In this document: positions 36,291-48,546 of the stretch, piece after piece
Layout: the number at the start of each line of letters is the position of its first letter
Numbering within the stretch: position 1 is the first letter of the stretch
NCBI GenBank assembly: GCA_027490155.1
Contig: JAIXYP010000005.1
Location: 124,001-188,000, forward strand
Direction: 5' to 3'
DNA length: 64,000 nt
From: Cytophagaceae bacterium
GTDB lineage: Bacteria; Bacteroidota; Bacteroidia; Cytophagales; Flexibacteraceae
Made by a program: the position numbers and the translations under genes
Notes under the pieces: model-generated
What the model was told of the DNA's origin: nothing
Databases searched by the model: none
What the model saw: the letters and a program-made list of their open reading frames with translations, nothing else

Positions 36291-37256
36291 ATGCGACCAA
36301 CCACACCTGCATCATCAGATAGATGGAAGGAACTCCTAGATCAGCTGGAGCATAAATATCAAGCCAGTGGGCAGGACCTCAACAGTTATCTCGAGGGCCT
36401 GCTGTACACTGAGTACCTCAACTATTGGGATTATGTGCAGCTTGACACCTTGCTCACGCTTCAGGTGCCCCGCACCGCATTCCCTGATGAAGAGATCTTC
36501 ATCATGTACCATCAGATAACTGAGCTTTACTTCAAACTAATCCTGAAGGAGATCAAACAGTTGGCGGCTGGGGACCAGACTACTGCCAATTGGGAAAAGA
36601 GGATTTCGCGCATCAATCGCTATATGGAGGCTCTTATCAAGAGCTTTGATGTAATGGTAGACGGCATGGACCCAGAGGAGTTTATGAAATTCCGGATGGC
36701 CTTATTACCTGCAAGTGGGTTTCAGTCTGTTCAGTTCCGGATCATTGAGCTGCTTAGTACAAAGCTAACTCAGCTAAGTAATGACCCAGATAAAGATTGG
36801 ACAGGAGCCTCTATTGAAGATCTAGTCGATCAAATTTATTGGCAAGCTGGCGCCACAGAGTTATCCTCTGGCAAACAGACCTTGACGCTCAAGCGCTTTG
36901 CCGAAAAGTATGGACGGCAGATGCGTACTACTGCCGCCGACTATCAGGATTCAAACCTCGCTACTTTGTTGGGGCGTCTGCAGGATGCCAATCAACTCAC
37001 TGATAATTTGCGTGTTATGCTCCGCACCTTTGATGCGAGCTTTAACATAAATTGGCGCCTGATGCACTTCAAATCTGCAGTACGGTATCTCCAGAGAGAA
37101 CCTGAGGTAATCGCAGCCACTGGTGGTACCAATTGGCAGAAATACTTGCCTCCACGTTTCCAGAACCGCACCTTCTTCCCAGAGCTCTGGACAACAGAAG
37201 AGCGAGCCAACTGGGGCCGTGCTTGGTTTGAGGAGGTTTTGGCAGGCGTGGCTTAA
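36291..37256 (+). CDS. tryptophan 2,3-dioxygenase family protein
   Basis: Heme dioxygenase family that opens the indole ring of L-tryptophan to N-formylkynurenine. All-helical, 321 residues. Family markers are YTEYLNYWDYVQLDTLL, the distal-histidine region IMYHQITELYFKLIL (about residues 80-95), and the signature EFMKFRMALLPASGFQSVQF (about residue 125). The C-terminus has WRLMHFKSAVRYL, whose histidine is a candidate proximal heme ligand, then GGTNWQKYLPPRF. This Bacteroidota subgroup is longer than classical KynA, so a related substrate is possible. Placed just after paaN, suggesting an aromatic compound catabolic operon. Confidence 0.88.
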   Translation: MRPTTPASSDRWKELLDQLEHKYQASGQDLNSYLEGLLYTEYLNYWDYVQLDTLLTLQVPRTAFPDEEIFIMYHQITELYFKLILKEIKQLAAGDQTTANWEKRISRINRYMEALIKSFDVMVDGMDPEEFMKFRMALLPASGFQSVQFRIIELLSTKLTQLSNDPDKDWTGASIEDLVDQIYWQAGATELSSGKQTLTLKRFAEKYGRQMRTTAADYQDSNLATLLGRLQDANQLTDNLRVMLRTFDASFNINWRLMHFKSAVRYLQREPEVIAATGGTNWQKYLPPRFQNRTFFPELWTTEERANWGRAWFEEVLAGVA

Positions 37257-37311
37257 CAAACCTTAACAGCCGATTCAGGAGTTAGGCAATGTAATAGCCA
37301 TCCTACTTGTA

Positions 37312-37319
37312 TATCTTTG
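37312..37319 (+). promoter_or_regulatory. possible -7 box for the M48 peptidase gene
   Basis: TATCTTTG is an exact TAnnTTTG match 43 bp before the start codon, a good distance for a promoter with a short leader. I do not see a clear TTG element 19-21 bp upstream. Confidence 0.4.
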
Positions 37320-37362
37320 TATTGTGTCGAGGGCAAGTTGCCAATGACACTTATCAGGTCTA

Positions 37363-38223
37363 ATGCTTATGAATTTGCAGAAAATAGCCTTCAGTGCAGC
37401 CATGATCGGAACTTTGTTCCTGACCGCGACCTGTAGGCCAAAGAGTGACTTTCCGGAATGTGACGCCACATTTCCGTCGTGTGATCAGGTCACTGAAGCC
37501 TTGTTAGTTGGGTTTAGTACCACACAAGACGATCAACTAGGTCAAAAAGTAGTAGCCCAAATTAATGGCGATCCAACAACTTATCCGATACTTCCGCGTG
37601 CACAATACATCTCGGCTTATGAAATGGTAGAGGGGTTGCGTGACAAAATCCTTAACGGCGGTAAGGTGAAAAACAAATCGGCCTTCCAGTGGCAGATAAA
37701 GATCATCAACAAACCAGACTTGAATGCTTTTTGCACACCTGGTGGGTATATATATGTTTACTCTGGCCTGATTAAGTACCTAGATGCAGAAGATGACCTT
37801 GCAGGCGTTATGGGGCATGAAATGGCTCATGCCGACCTTCGCCACAGCACCAAACAGTTGGTGCAGCAACAGGGTATTAATACAATCATCCAGATAGCGC
37901 TTGGTAATGGAACAGCTGCACAACTTGCAACCTTGGGCTCAAACTTTTTTGGCCTCGGTTTTAGCCGCTGTTTTGAGCAACAGGCAGATGCCCTTTCGGT
38001 GGACTACCTCAGTAGCACGAATTATAACTGCAAAGGCACAGGTAGCTTTTTTGCCAAACTCTTGGCTGCTGGTCAAGGAGGCACCACACCAGTGTTCCTG
38101 TCCACCCACCCAAGTGAGGCAAGCCGTGTCCAGAACATCAATGACCGCGGAGACTGCATTAAGTGCAACACGACCCCTGCGACGGGGACCAATTATGCTA
38201 CCATTAAAGCTACTTTACCCTAG
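37363..38223 (+). CDS. M48-family metalloprotease, predicted lipoprotein
   Basis: Zinc metalloprotease of the M48 (BepA/Oma1-like) family anchored in the envelope. The N-terminal 24 residues are a lipoprotein signal ending at the lipobox TATC. The zinc site is HEMAH at residues 152-156 (counting from 37363), and the third ligand is the glutamate in FEQQADALSVDYL about 60 residues later. Homologues trim or degrade misfolded outer-membrane proteins, so envelope quality control is the likely role. Two ATG codons (37363 and 37369) are possible starts. A stable hairpin terminator follows at 38247. Confidence 0.9.
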   Translation: MLMNLQKIAFSAAMIGTLFLTATCRPKSDFPECDATFPSCDQVTEALLVGFSTTQDDQLGQKVVAQINGDPTTYPILPRAQYISAYEMVEGLRDKILNGGKVKNKSAFQWQIKIINKPDLNAFCTPGGYIYVYSGLIKYLDAEDDLAGVMGHEMAHADLRHSTKQLVQQQGINTIIQIALGNGTAAQLATLGSNFFGLGFSRCFEQQADALSVDYLSSTNYNCKGTGSFFAKLLAAGQGGTTPVFLSTHPSEASRVQNINDRGDCIKCNTTPATGTNYATIKATLP

Positions 38224-38246
38224 GGCTTATTTTTGATGATATTATT

Positions 38247-38275
38247 AAAAGGTCTGACTTCGGTCGGGCCTTTTT
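38247..38275 (+). terminator. UUCG-capped terminator of the M48 gene
   Basis: AAAAGGTCTGAC (38247-38258) pairs with GTCGGGCCTTTT (38263-38274) through 12 pairs, two of them G-U, around a TTCG loop. C(UUCG)G is an unusually stable RNA tetraloop. The T-run is part of the 3' arm. It lies 24 bp after the stop codon. Confidence 0.85.
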
Positions 38276-38417
38276 AGGTTTTAGCTGTAGGTCCGTTTAG
38301 GCAATGCCTTCATCAGCTATAAAAAACCACCAAAACCCGCAAACAATCAGTATCTAGTGGCCGGACACTCCCATTAGGGTTTTAGGTTCCTTTTTTCAAT
38401 TCCCAACTATCCAATTG

Positions 38418-40274
38418 ATGCGCATCCTTCATATCCTGTCCCAATTTCAGGTAACCGGAGCTGAGGTCTATGCAGCGACATTAGCCAATCAGCAAGTTAA
38501 GGAGGGGCATCAGGTTACCATCATGTCAGACACCTGGCATACGGCCACCATAGCCACCTTTGTGCCCCAGTCAATCGGTGTCCGGACCCTGAAACAAAAG
38601 TGGAAAAATGTTTGGGCCATCCGTCGGTTTGTCCTCAACCAGCAGATAGAAGTAGTACATGCCCATAGCCGAGCGGCCAGCTGGGTATCTTTTTTTGCGC
38701 TCAAAGGCCTCAAGGTGCCACTAGTGTCTCAAGTCCATGGTCGTCAACATTTGCATGCTAGCAGCAAAGGCCTTGATATCTATGGAGATCGAATCTTGGC
38801 TGTGTGCGATAACCTATCTACCCACCTACGACTTGAACTAGGCATAGATCGAACAAAGATTTTTGTCTCGCCCAACGGGTTTGATTGGCGTAAACTCTTA
38901 CACTTGACCCAACCAGATGACTATGAGGAATTTCATGGTAAAACGATTGTCCTTGCCGGTCGTACCTCTGGTCCTAAAGGGCAGCACACAGGGCATCTTG
39001 TGAGCCATACAGTTCCTGCCATCCTGAAACTAGTGCCGTACAAATGGCGGCTAGTTGTGATTGGAGGACCGTTGGAGGATATGACCTCAGAAGTACAAAG
39101 CATCTGGAATGCCTTGGTAGAACGTTATCCTGATCGATTTTTATGGATAGGATTCAGCAGGCAGCTACCTAATTGGCTATCGGTCGCTGACGTAGTAATC
39201 GGCTCTGGCAGGGTTGCAATAGAAGCATTAGGCCTTGGAAAACCGATGATCGCGATGGGAGAGTGGTGCACCCATGGCCTAATCACGGACAAGAATATTG
39301 ACATTGCAGTCGCTAGTAACTTTGGAGATATTGGTGCAAAAATGCCGCACCCTGGTATCGATTGGGGCTGGCTGCAACAGGACCTCACTGCTGTTTTGCT
39401 GCAAGAAAATCCTGCTAAACCAAATGAGGCGTCGATCCAGAGGATTAGGGATGTATATGCGATCGATGATGTGCTAAGCGCTGTCATGGAGCATTATTAC
39501 AGTGCGAGAGCTAAAAAACTGCAGCCTCGGGAGATCCCCATCCTGATGTATCATAAGGTATTGTTGGAGCCTAGTAATAGCAAACACCGCATCTTTGTGA
39601 CTGTTGATACGTTCAAGGCGCACCTTTCGCATATCCGGAAGGAAGGCCTGACCCCGATAAACTTTAAACAGTATGAGGCCTGGAAAAAAGGGGAGTTACC
39701 TCAAACCTGGATGCCTAAACGCCCCATCATCCTAACCTTTGATGATGGTTACCTAGACAACTATACCAATGCTTGGCCCCTGCTGAAGCAATATGGCTAC
39801 ACGGCTGTTATCTATGCCCTTGGCGACCCTGATCTTGACCATAACAAATGGGATGTCGAGAAAGGCGAGCCACGAGAACCGCTGATGTCCATAGACCAGA
39901 AACGCGAAATGGCCAATGCTGGCATTGAGTTTGGGGCCCATACAATGCGGCATCTTGACCTCACAACTGTATCGGCCAAGGCCTTGCACTATGAACTCAA
40001 TGAGGCTAAATCACAGCTAGAACATGACTTGGGACATGATGTGATTAGTTTTGCCTATCCGTATGGCAGCATTAACCCCAGTGTCGAGCACCAGACCCGT
40101 AAAGCTGGGTACAAATATGCCGTCGTGATTAATGAGCATGCCGGCATACATCTAGAAGACAATCCGATGGCTATTTTTAGAGCCTATATCTTCCCAGAGG
40201 ACCTTGGTAGTCGCTTTTCGAAGAAAACAAGTTGGTGGTATCGCCGCTACTTTAAGTGGAAACGTGGAAGGTAA
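38418..40274 (+). CDS. glycosyltransferase fused to polysaccharide deacetylase
   Basis: A 618-residue two-domain enzyme. Residues 1-370 are a GT-B family 4 glycosyltransferase: RILHILSQFQVTGAEVYAA at the N-terminus, VVHAHSRAASWVSFF, and IVLAGRTSGPKGQHTGHLV at the start of the donor domain. Residues about 375-610 are a NodB-type carbohydrate esterase family 4 domain: PILMYHKVLL, then TFDDGY with D442/D443, and metal-binding H508 and H512 in AHTMRHLDL. FAYPYGSINP follows. NodB domains remove N-acetyl groups from sugars, so one polypeptide could add and deacetylate an amino sugar. No signal peptide or membrane segment, so action at the cytoplasmic face is inferred. Start at ATG 38418 rather than TTG 38415. 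Confidence 0.88.
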   Translation: MRILHILSQFQVTGAEVYAATLANQQVKEGHQVTIMSDTWHTATIATFVPQSIGVRTLKQKWKNVWAIRRFVLNQQIEVVHAHSRAASWVSFFALKGLKVPLVSQVHGRQHLHASSKGLDIYGDRILAVCDNLSTHLRLELGIDRTKIFVSPNGFDWRKLLHLTQPDDYEEFHGKTIVLAGRTSGPKGQHTGHLVSHTVPAILKLVPYKWRLVVIGGPLEDMTSEVQSIWNALVERYPDRFLWIGFSRQLPNWLSVADVVIGSGRVAIEALGLGKPMIAMGEWCTHGLITDKNIDIAVASNFGDIGAKMPHPGIDWGWLQQDLTAVLLQENPAKPNEASIQRIRDVYAIDDVLSAVMEHYYSARAKKLQPREIPILMYHKVLLEPSNSKHRIFVTVDTFKAHLSHIRKEGLTPINFKQYEAWKKGELPQTWMPKRPIILTFDDGYLDNYTNAWPLLKQYGYTAVIYALGDPDLDHNKWDVEKGEPREPLMSIDQKREMANAGIEFGAHTMRHLDLTTVSAKALHYELNEAKSQLEHDLGHDVISFAYPYGSINPSVEHQTRKAGYKYAVVINEHAGIHLEDNPMAIFRAYIFPEDLGSRFSKKTSWWYRRYFKWKRGR

Positions 40275-40319
40275 GTTTTTCCACTCATGAAAAGTAAGAG
40301 GTAGCTATTACCAGCCAGA

Positions 40320-42461
40320 CTACCATTGCAAGGGCTCATGGTCGGGTGGAGGAGGACCATCCTTAGGGCCAGTGACAAAGTACTGGGTCGCCAAGTCAGC
40401 CGCAATGATATGCATGAGCGGCTGGTAGGTATCGCTGGACATTGTGAGCTTTAACCAGTCTGATTGATGGTGCTGCCTCAGTAACTTTAATGGGCTCTGA
40501 ACCTCTAGGTCTAATTGGGTTGGCCCCATGGTCAGGTAAAGGTCCTGCTCAAATGTTAGCCATTGCACCAAAGTGTTGGCACCAAACAAACAACTAGCCT
40601 TTGGGCCTAGTTTGGCTTGGGTACCAATATTGAGCGTCCAGAACATGTTAAGATCGTGGTAGGCATAAAGTGCAGCTTGTGACCACAAGGTATTGCGTGC
40701 TAAAAAACCGCAACGGCTTAGACCTCGCACCGTCAGTATAAAACCCTCAGGATCAGCTACCACAAACTTAGCAGTAGGCTCTAGGGATAACAAATGGCCT
40801 AAAATTCCTGGCCCATTTGGGCTATCCATTGCCCGAATGATGTAGCGACAAAAGGTCAAGTATTGTTGCTCTCCTGTCAGTTGGTAGAGCTCGGCCAAAG
40901 GCAGTAGCAAGCTAGTGGCTTTGATGGCATCGTTTTTCCCATCCTTGACAATGCTAAGCTGAGAGGTAGTCGGTCCGAAGGTACTCATCCAGCAGCCGGC
41001 AAGGGCTTTGGCTATTAATAGGACATCATCGTTGCCCCAGGTGCGATACTGTGAAACTAACCCACTACAAAGGATACCTTGTCCCAAGATGGTTTCGGGT
41101 TGCCATCTTTCAGTTAACGAGGGCTGTTCCCGGTCATGAAATATCGTGTCAGGTATGTAGCCATCTGGTTGTTGCAGTCCCATTATCAAGGCCAGTACCT
41201 TCCTTGTGATAGCAGTATCATATGCCTTAGCGTTTAACCCCGAATGGTTGGCAGCTAGCAAATAGTAGCCGATATCCTTAAGGGCAGCAGGTTGATTGAT
41301 GCTGCATTTTTTATTCCCATAGATGATGCTATCCTTGGCTAGGCCAAATACCTCTGCAAATAACCCACCCATCGGATCGAATTTTGCGTTTAAAATAGCC
41401 TGATAGGGTGTTAGCAAGGTATCAATAGCCCTTGCGCCAGATTGGGAATTTGTACCAACAGAGCGCCAGAGCTTGAGGCTATCCAATTGGGGATAGGTCC
41501 TGAGTTTGTGATTTATTGGCCCTGCATTGACATTGCCCATTGGGCCAGGCACCACAGCAATCAGGCCACTATCCTGCGCTACACCTCGGTCGGCAGTTAC
41601 TAGGTCGAGGGTGGCAAAATAGCTGTCATGGCTAGATGTATTCACTTTAAAACTAAGCGGTTCGGTTGCCTTTGGTGGAAGCATAAAGTCCGAAATGCTT
41701 GTTTGGGACATCTTCGGGTTGTGGATAGGGTAGCGCCTAATGACAAGCTGGCCTTTGACAGTGTCGGGTCCGTCATTATATGCTTTGATGGATTGGTTTA
41801 GCTTCCGACCAACTTCGGATAGGAGGGTTTGGGCCTTGGTTGGCCACAAAAACCTAAGCCCAGGATAAGGCATCGGCACTAAAACCACTGGTCCTAAGCC
41901 GACAAGTCCACCAACGTTACCTTGGTTATATATCCTGATAGTGATCAGATTCAGCTGGCCCCACCTGATAGCAGGATGGTTAACAGGTATTTTGTAGCTC
42001 CGTCTTTGGTCCCATGCCGAGGCTATGGTTGGGGTCAAATGGCCCATGTTGCCAATTGACTTGCCATTAAGGTAGGTCTGGTCGATATCGTCTATGGCAC
42101 CAAGGTCAAAAATAAGACTGTCACCTGTGTTGAGGTTGGTCCGGCTAGGAAGCCTGAATCGTTGCCTAATCGTGATCCATTGGTTACGAATATCTCGCCA
42201 ATAATCAGCTGCAGACCGTGTGGCCCATAAGCTATCTCGATAGGTTGTGCTAAGCCAAAGGTCATTGTTGCCAAGGTGTGCCTTCCAGTTTTGACTTAAG
42301 TAAACTCGGCTGTATCGAACCGGTGGATTCCAATTGCTGATTGCATTGTTTGCAGCTTTCGTGATTGGAGATTGCCCCTTACTTGCAAATTGGAATCCTG
42401 CCCATAGGGCCATACAAACTAACAATGCCTTACAGTTAATGTATGGCAGATAAGACTTCAA
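40320..42461 (-). CDS. secreted sugar-active-like protein, jelly-roll plus helical barrel
   Basis: Unnamed exported protein of about 713 residues. The upstream open frame has no ATG before the conserved part; a TTG at 42461 gives a good signal peptide (MKSYLPYINCKALLVC..., ending near FASKGQ), so I use it. Alternatives are TTG 42557 and ATG 42411-42413. Residues about 45-195 look like a galactose-binding jelly roll similar to that in GH2 enzymes and sialate esterases (FDLGAIDDIDQTYLNGKSIG). A second beta-sandwich follows. Residues about 330-700 are helical with GLQQPDGYIPDTIF and LLLPLAELYQLTGEQQYL, suggesting an (alpha/alpha)6 barrel as in GH127-like glycosidases. Activity is unproven. Divergent from a GH2 gene. 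Confidence 0.65.
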   Translation of the reverse strand: MKSYLPYINCKALLVCMALWAGFQFASKGQSPITKAANNAISNWNPPVRYSRVYLSQNWKAHLGNNDLWLSTTYRDSLWATRSAADYWRDIRNQWITIRQRFRLPSRTNLNTGDSLIFDLGAIDDIDQTYLNGKSIGNMGHLTPTIASAWDQRRSYKIPVNHPAIRWGQLNLITIRIYNQGNVGGLVGLGPVVLVPMPYPGLRFLWPTKAQTLLSEVGRKLNQSIKAYNDGPDTVKGQLVIRRYPIHNPKMSQTSISDFMLPPKATEPLSFKVNTSSHDSYFATLDLVTADRGVAQDSGLIAVVPGPMGNVNAGPINHKLRTYPQLDSLKLWRSVGTNSQSGARAIDTLLTPYQAILNAKFDPMGGLFAEVFGLAKDSIIYGNKKCSINQPAALKDIGYYLLAANHSGLNAKAYDTAITRKVLALIMGLQQPDGYIPDTIFHDREQPSLTERWQPETILGQGILCSGLVSQYRTWGNDDVLLIAKALAGCWMSTFGPTTSQLSIVKDGKNDAIKATSLLLPLAELYQLTGEQQYLTFCRYIIRAMDSPNGPGILGHLLSLEPTAKFVVADPEGFILTVRGLSRCGFLARNTLWSQAALYAYHDLNMFWTLNIGTQAKLGPKASCLFGANTLVQWLTFEQDLYLTMGPTQLDLEVQSPLKLLRQHHQSDWLKLTMSSDTYQPLMHIIAADLATQYFVTGPKDGPPPPDHEPLQW

Positions 42462-42710
42462 TAAGCTAAAGTACGTTGACGAACCTGACAAATCATGAGG
42501 CCATATTGACCTAGTTAAACACCCGAAAATAAGATCTGACCTTGGCAATATGGGCAAGCGGAACTCAAAATGTTAGATTTGTTAAGGCCTGACTTGACAA
42601 TCATACCCAAATAGTTGCAATTTGCTAGCCTATCAACTTTGCTGTGTCGTTTTGGTGATGCCAAGGTCCGAAACTGGCCGAAACGACAAGACAAGACTAC
42701 CATTATCTAA

Positions 42711-45839
<3,129 letters not shown>

Positions 45840-45868
45840 CCCCTCAACCAGGGTCAAAACTCAGGACA

Positions 45869-46822
45869 ATGCAGACATCCAGATGGGAAATTTTCAAAGG
45901 GCAGATTAGGCGCTCCGTTATCCAGAAATCCACCACCGAGTGGTCAGTGGTAGGTGTTTGTCTCCTGCTGGCGGCTTCAGTTTGGCTCATTGCGGCATTG
46001 AGTAAAACTTATAGCTATAACATCAGTTTGCCTGTTCAGTTTGATGTTGACAAGGAGGCTTTTGTGTCTTCCGGACCTATTCCGAAACGTGTTAAGCTGA
46101 AAGTAACCGGCATTGGTTGGAGTTTAGTTAAGCACCAGCTAGGAGTAAGCAAGTCCCAGCTTGTCATAAAGCCCGAGTTTGTGTACCGGGATGGCACGGC
46201 AATCGTGACCAGCAAACACATTTACCAAAGCGCCAGCCAGCAGCTGCCAGATTTGTTGGTGGCCTATGCCTTAGCTGATTCGGTGAGTGTGCAGTTCTAC
46301 CCGATTCTGAAGATCAATTTACCATTAGCAGTTTCGACCAATAGCATACAGGTCGCCGAAGACAAGGCTGTTACAAGTCCCGTCCTAGTCCACCCAACCA
46401 AGATAGAGGTGCGTGGCCTAGCCGAAGACCTAAAGGCATTACCAGCAGTCTATTCCCTAGAGCTTTCTGGCAAAAACTATGACACTGATGTTGAGGAAGT
46501 TGTTGCCCTTGATATCAAACCCTATCCTAAGCTTAGGTTTGCACAAGCAGAGGCATTAGTTAGCTTCAAAGTCGGCAAGTTGGTCGGTTGGCAACACAGC
46601 ATTAAGGTCGAAAACCAGACCGGATCAGCTCTAACTAGGGATAGCGTTATGGTCTTCTGCCAAATGGATGAAAGGTTAATTTCAGTCATTAGATCAGATA
46701 GTTTCCGTGTGGTTGCCTCAGGAGTTAAAGGTCAGCCTTGGGCCACCATCAGGCTAAAACACCACCCCAGCAATGTGATTAACCCGATCATCATAAACCC
46801 TAGTATTGCATTGATGCCTTAG
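45869..46822 (+). CDS. YbbR-like membrane-anchored protein
   Basis: A 317-residue protein with one N-terminal membrane helix (WSVVGVCLLLAASVWLIAAL, residues about 25-45) and an extracytoplasmic part made of beta-rich YbbR-like repeats. In Firmicutes YbbR (CdaR) regulates the diadenylate cyclase CdaA; in Bacteroidota a related protein usually lies just before coaE, as here (62-bp gap). No diadenylate cyclase gene is in the window. Similarity is at the level of overall pattern and context, so the name is approximate. Confidence 0.72.
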   Translation: MQTSRWEIFKGQIRRSVIQKSTTEWSVVGVCLLLAASVWLIAALSKTYSYNISLPVQFDVDKEAFVSSGPIPKRVKLKVTGIGWSLVKHQLGVSKSQLVIKPEFVYRDGTAIVTSKHIYQSASQQLPDLLVAYALADSVSVQFYPILKINLPLAVSTNSIQVAEDKAVTSPVLVHPTKIEVRGLAEDLKALPAVYSLELSGKNYDTDVEEVVALDIKPYPKLRFAQAEALVSFKVGKLVGWQHSIKVENQTGSALTRDSVMVFCQMDERLISVIRSDSFRVVASGVKGQPWATIRLKHHPSNVINPIIINPSIALMP

Positions 46823-46883
46823 CAGCGATATTGCAGGCAAGCGCGTAGGGTGTCATTATAACAACATCAAAGATCAAAACCAG

Positions 46884-47504
46884 ATGTACCAAGTAGGCAT
46901 AACCGGCAATATGGGGAGTGGCAAAAGCCTCGTCTGTAGCCTATTTTCCCTTACTGGTCGCGTCCCCATTTATGACGCAGACTCTGAGGCTAAAGTCATG
47001 ATGCAAGATGATCCTGAAATTAAAAGACAGATTCTGGACTTGTTTGGCTCCCATGCTTATACCCCCGGAGGTACCTTAAATCGTAAGTATATTGGCGACA
47101 TAGCCTTTGGTGATCCTGACAAACTTGCAGCCCTTAATGCCATTGTGCACCCTGCAAGTATTGCTCGTTATGAGCGTTGGCTTGTTCGTCAGACTGCACC
47201 CTTTACCATTAAAGAGGCAGCTCTGCTGATTGAAGCTACCAAATGGCAGACACTTGATGCCATCATTGTTGTGACGGCACCTGAGGAAGTACGGCTCCAA
47301 CGAGTGATTATGCGAGATACTCATCGTAGTCCAGAGCAGATAAACCAGATTTTTGCCAATCAAATGCCAGAGGCAGAAAAAGTTGCCAAAGCCACTTTTG
47401 TGATCAATAATGATGGTAAGACAGCGTTATTGCCGCAGGTCTTGGCCATTTATACAGCCATCAAACAGGCTGCACTTGTCAAAGTCCATATCAATACCGC
47501 ATAA
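46884..47504 (+). CDS. coaE: dephospho-CoA kinase
   Basis: Last step of coenzyme A synthesis: phosphorylates the 3' hydroxyl of dephospho-CoA. The 206-residue protein starts YQVGITGNMGSGKSLVCSLF, whose GNMGSGKS is the P-loop, followed by the substrate motif YDADSEAKVM. The lid region contains RVIMRDTHRSPEQI. Family length is about 200. Downstream, ctlX starts 101 bp after the coaE stop; an open frame overlapping the coaE end in another frame is not the true ctlX start. Confidence 0.95.
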   Translation: MYQVGITGNMGSGKSLVCSLFSLTGRVPIYDADSEAKVMMQDDPEIKRQILDLFGSHAYTPGGTLNRKYIGDIAFGDPDKLAALNAIVHPASIARYERWLVRQTAPFTIKEAALLIEATKWQTLDAIIVVTAPEEVRLQRVIMRDTHRSPEQINQIFANQMPEAEKVAKATFVINNDGKTALLPQVLAIYTAIKQAALVKVHINTA

Positions 47505-47604
47505 AATTGGTTGGCACCAATCGAGACTCTCCAAAGCCAGCCTATTTGTTAGAACCAACAAACAAAACCTATTCACCAACCTCACCAAAAAAGCCACAAC
47601 AACG

Positions 47605-48546
47605 ATGCCTGCACAACTTACCAATACCGTGATGATGGTCCGCCCGGTTGACTTTGGCTTCAATGCCGAGACAGCAACCGACAACGCCTTTCAGCGCCAA
47701 CCTAGTGCATCTGCCACTGAGCTCAAACGCCTGGTGCTCGACGAGTTTGACGAGGCAGTCGTTAAGCTTATCCAAGCAGGGATCAAGGTCCTTGTTCTTG
47801 AGAAGGGTGACGGATTGCCGACAATGCCTGATGCAGTGTTCCCCAATAACTGGTTTAGCACCCGGCATGATGGCACCGTTGTACTCTATCCGATGGCAGC
47901 ACCTAACCGCCGGATTGAGCGCCTTCAGTACCCCGCCGTCGAGCGACTGCTAATCAGCAAGGGTTTTGCACTCAGCTCAGTCCTGACCATTGGCCCGAGT
48001 GTAAGCGAAGAAAAGTTTTTCCTAGAAGGTACCGGGAGCCTTATTATCGATCACGAACTTAATCGGGTCTATGCAAGTATTTCGCCCCGGACCACATTGC
48101 ATCAGCTCAATAACTATGCAGCCAAGTTTGGCTACGAGCTAATTACATTTGATGCCTTCGATGCAGCTGGTCAGCCGTTCTATCATACCAATGTTGTCCT
48201 TAGTATCGGAGACCGTTTTGCGGTCGTCTGTGCTGATGCCATCCCAGAGTCTCAGCGTGCAAACGTCATCCAGAAGTTGGGTGAAGGTCGCGAGGTCATC
48301 ACATTAAGTTTCCAGCAGACGCAGGCATCGTTTTGTGCCAATGTTTTACAACTGGCCGGACCAGTAGGCGAGACTCCACGGATCGTTATGAGCCAAACAG
48401 CCTTTAACGGATTTTCGGGAGGGCACAAGGCTCGAATAGAGCAATATGGACAGCTCGTGCCTCTCAATATCCCGAATATTGAGCTTGTTGGTGGAGGAAG
48501 TGCCCGCTGTATGCTGGCCGAGATTTTCTTGCCGAACTACAACTAG
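47605..48546 (+). CDS. ctlX: citrulline utilization hydrolase CtlX (guanidine-modifying superfamily)
   Basis: Member of the amidinotransferase / arginine deiminase superfamily. In Francisella, CtlX degrades citrulline. The 313-residue product keeps superfamily catalytic residues: an acidic residue in PDAVFPNNWFSTRHDG near residue 85, H194 in FYHTNVVL and C302 in GGGSARCM close to the C-terminus. I place the start at ATG 47605 (MPAQLTNTVMMVRP), discarding a 65-residue upstream extension that overlaps coaE. Its stop codon overlaps the stop of the convergent DUF6438 gene at CTAG. Whether it acts on citrulline, arginine or another guanidino/ureido compound is not settled. Confidence 0.85.
   Translation: MPAQLTNTVMMVRPVDFGFNAETATDNAFQRQPSASATELKRLVLDEFDEAVVKLIQAGIKVLVLEKGDGLPTMPDAVFPNNWFSTRHDGTVVLYPMAAPNRRIERLQYPAVERLLISKGFALSSVLTIGPSVSEEKFFLEGTGSLIIDHELNRVYASISPRTTLHQLNNYAAKFGYELITFDAFDAAGQPFYHTNVVLSIGDRFAVVCADAIPESQRANVIQKLGEGREVITLSFQQTQASFCANVLQLAGPVGETPRIVMSQTAFNGFSGGHKARIEQYGQLVPLNIPNIELVGGGSARCMLAEIFLPNYN

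Noticed and set aside
42462-42557. Longer TTG start for the jelly-roll protein
   Set aside because: The 32 added residues precede an obvious signal peptide and would bury it; TTG 42461 is simpler, though experimental proof is lacking.
47410-47604. N-terminal extension of the ctlX frame overlapping coaE
   Set aside because: The 65 extra residues are basic and unlike the family, and overlap the well-supported coaE end. ATG 47605 fits the known N-terminus.
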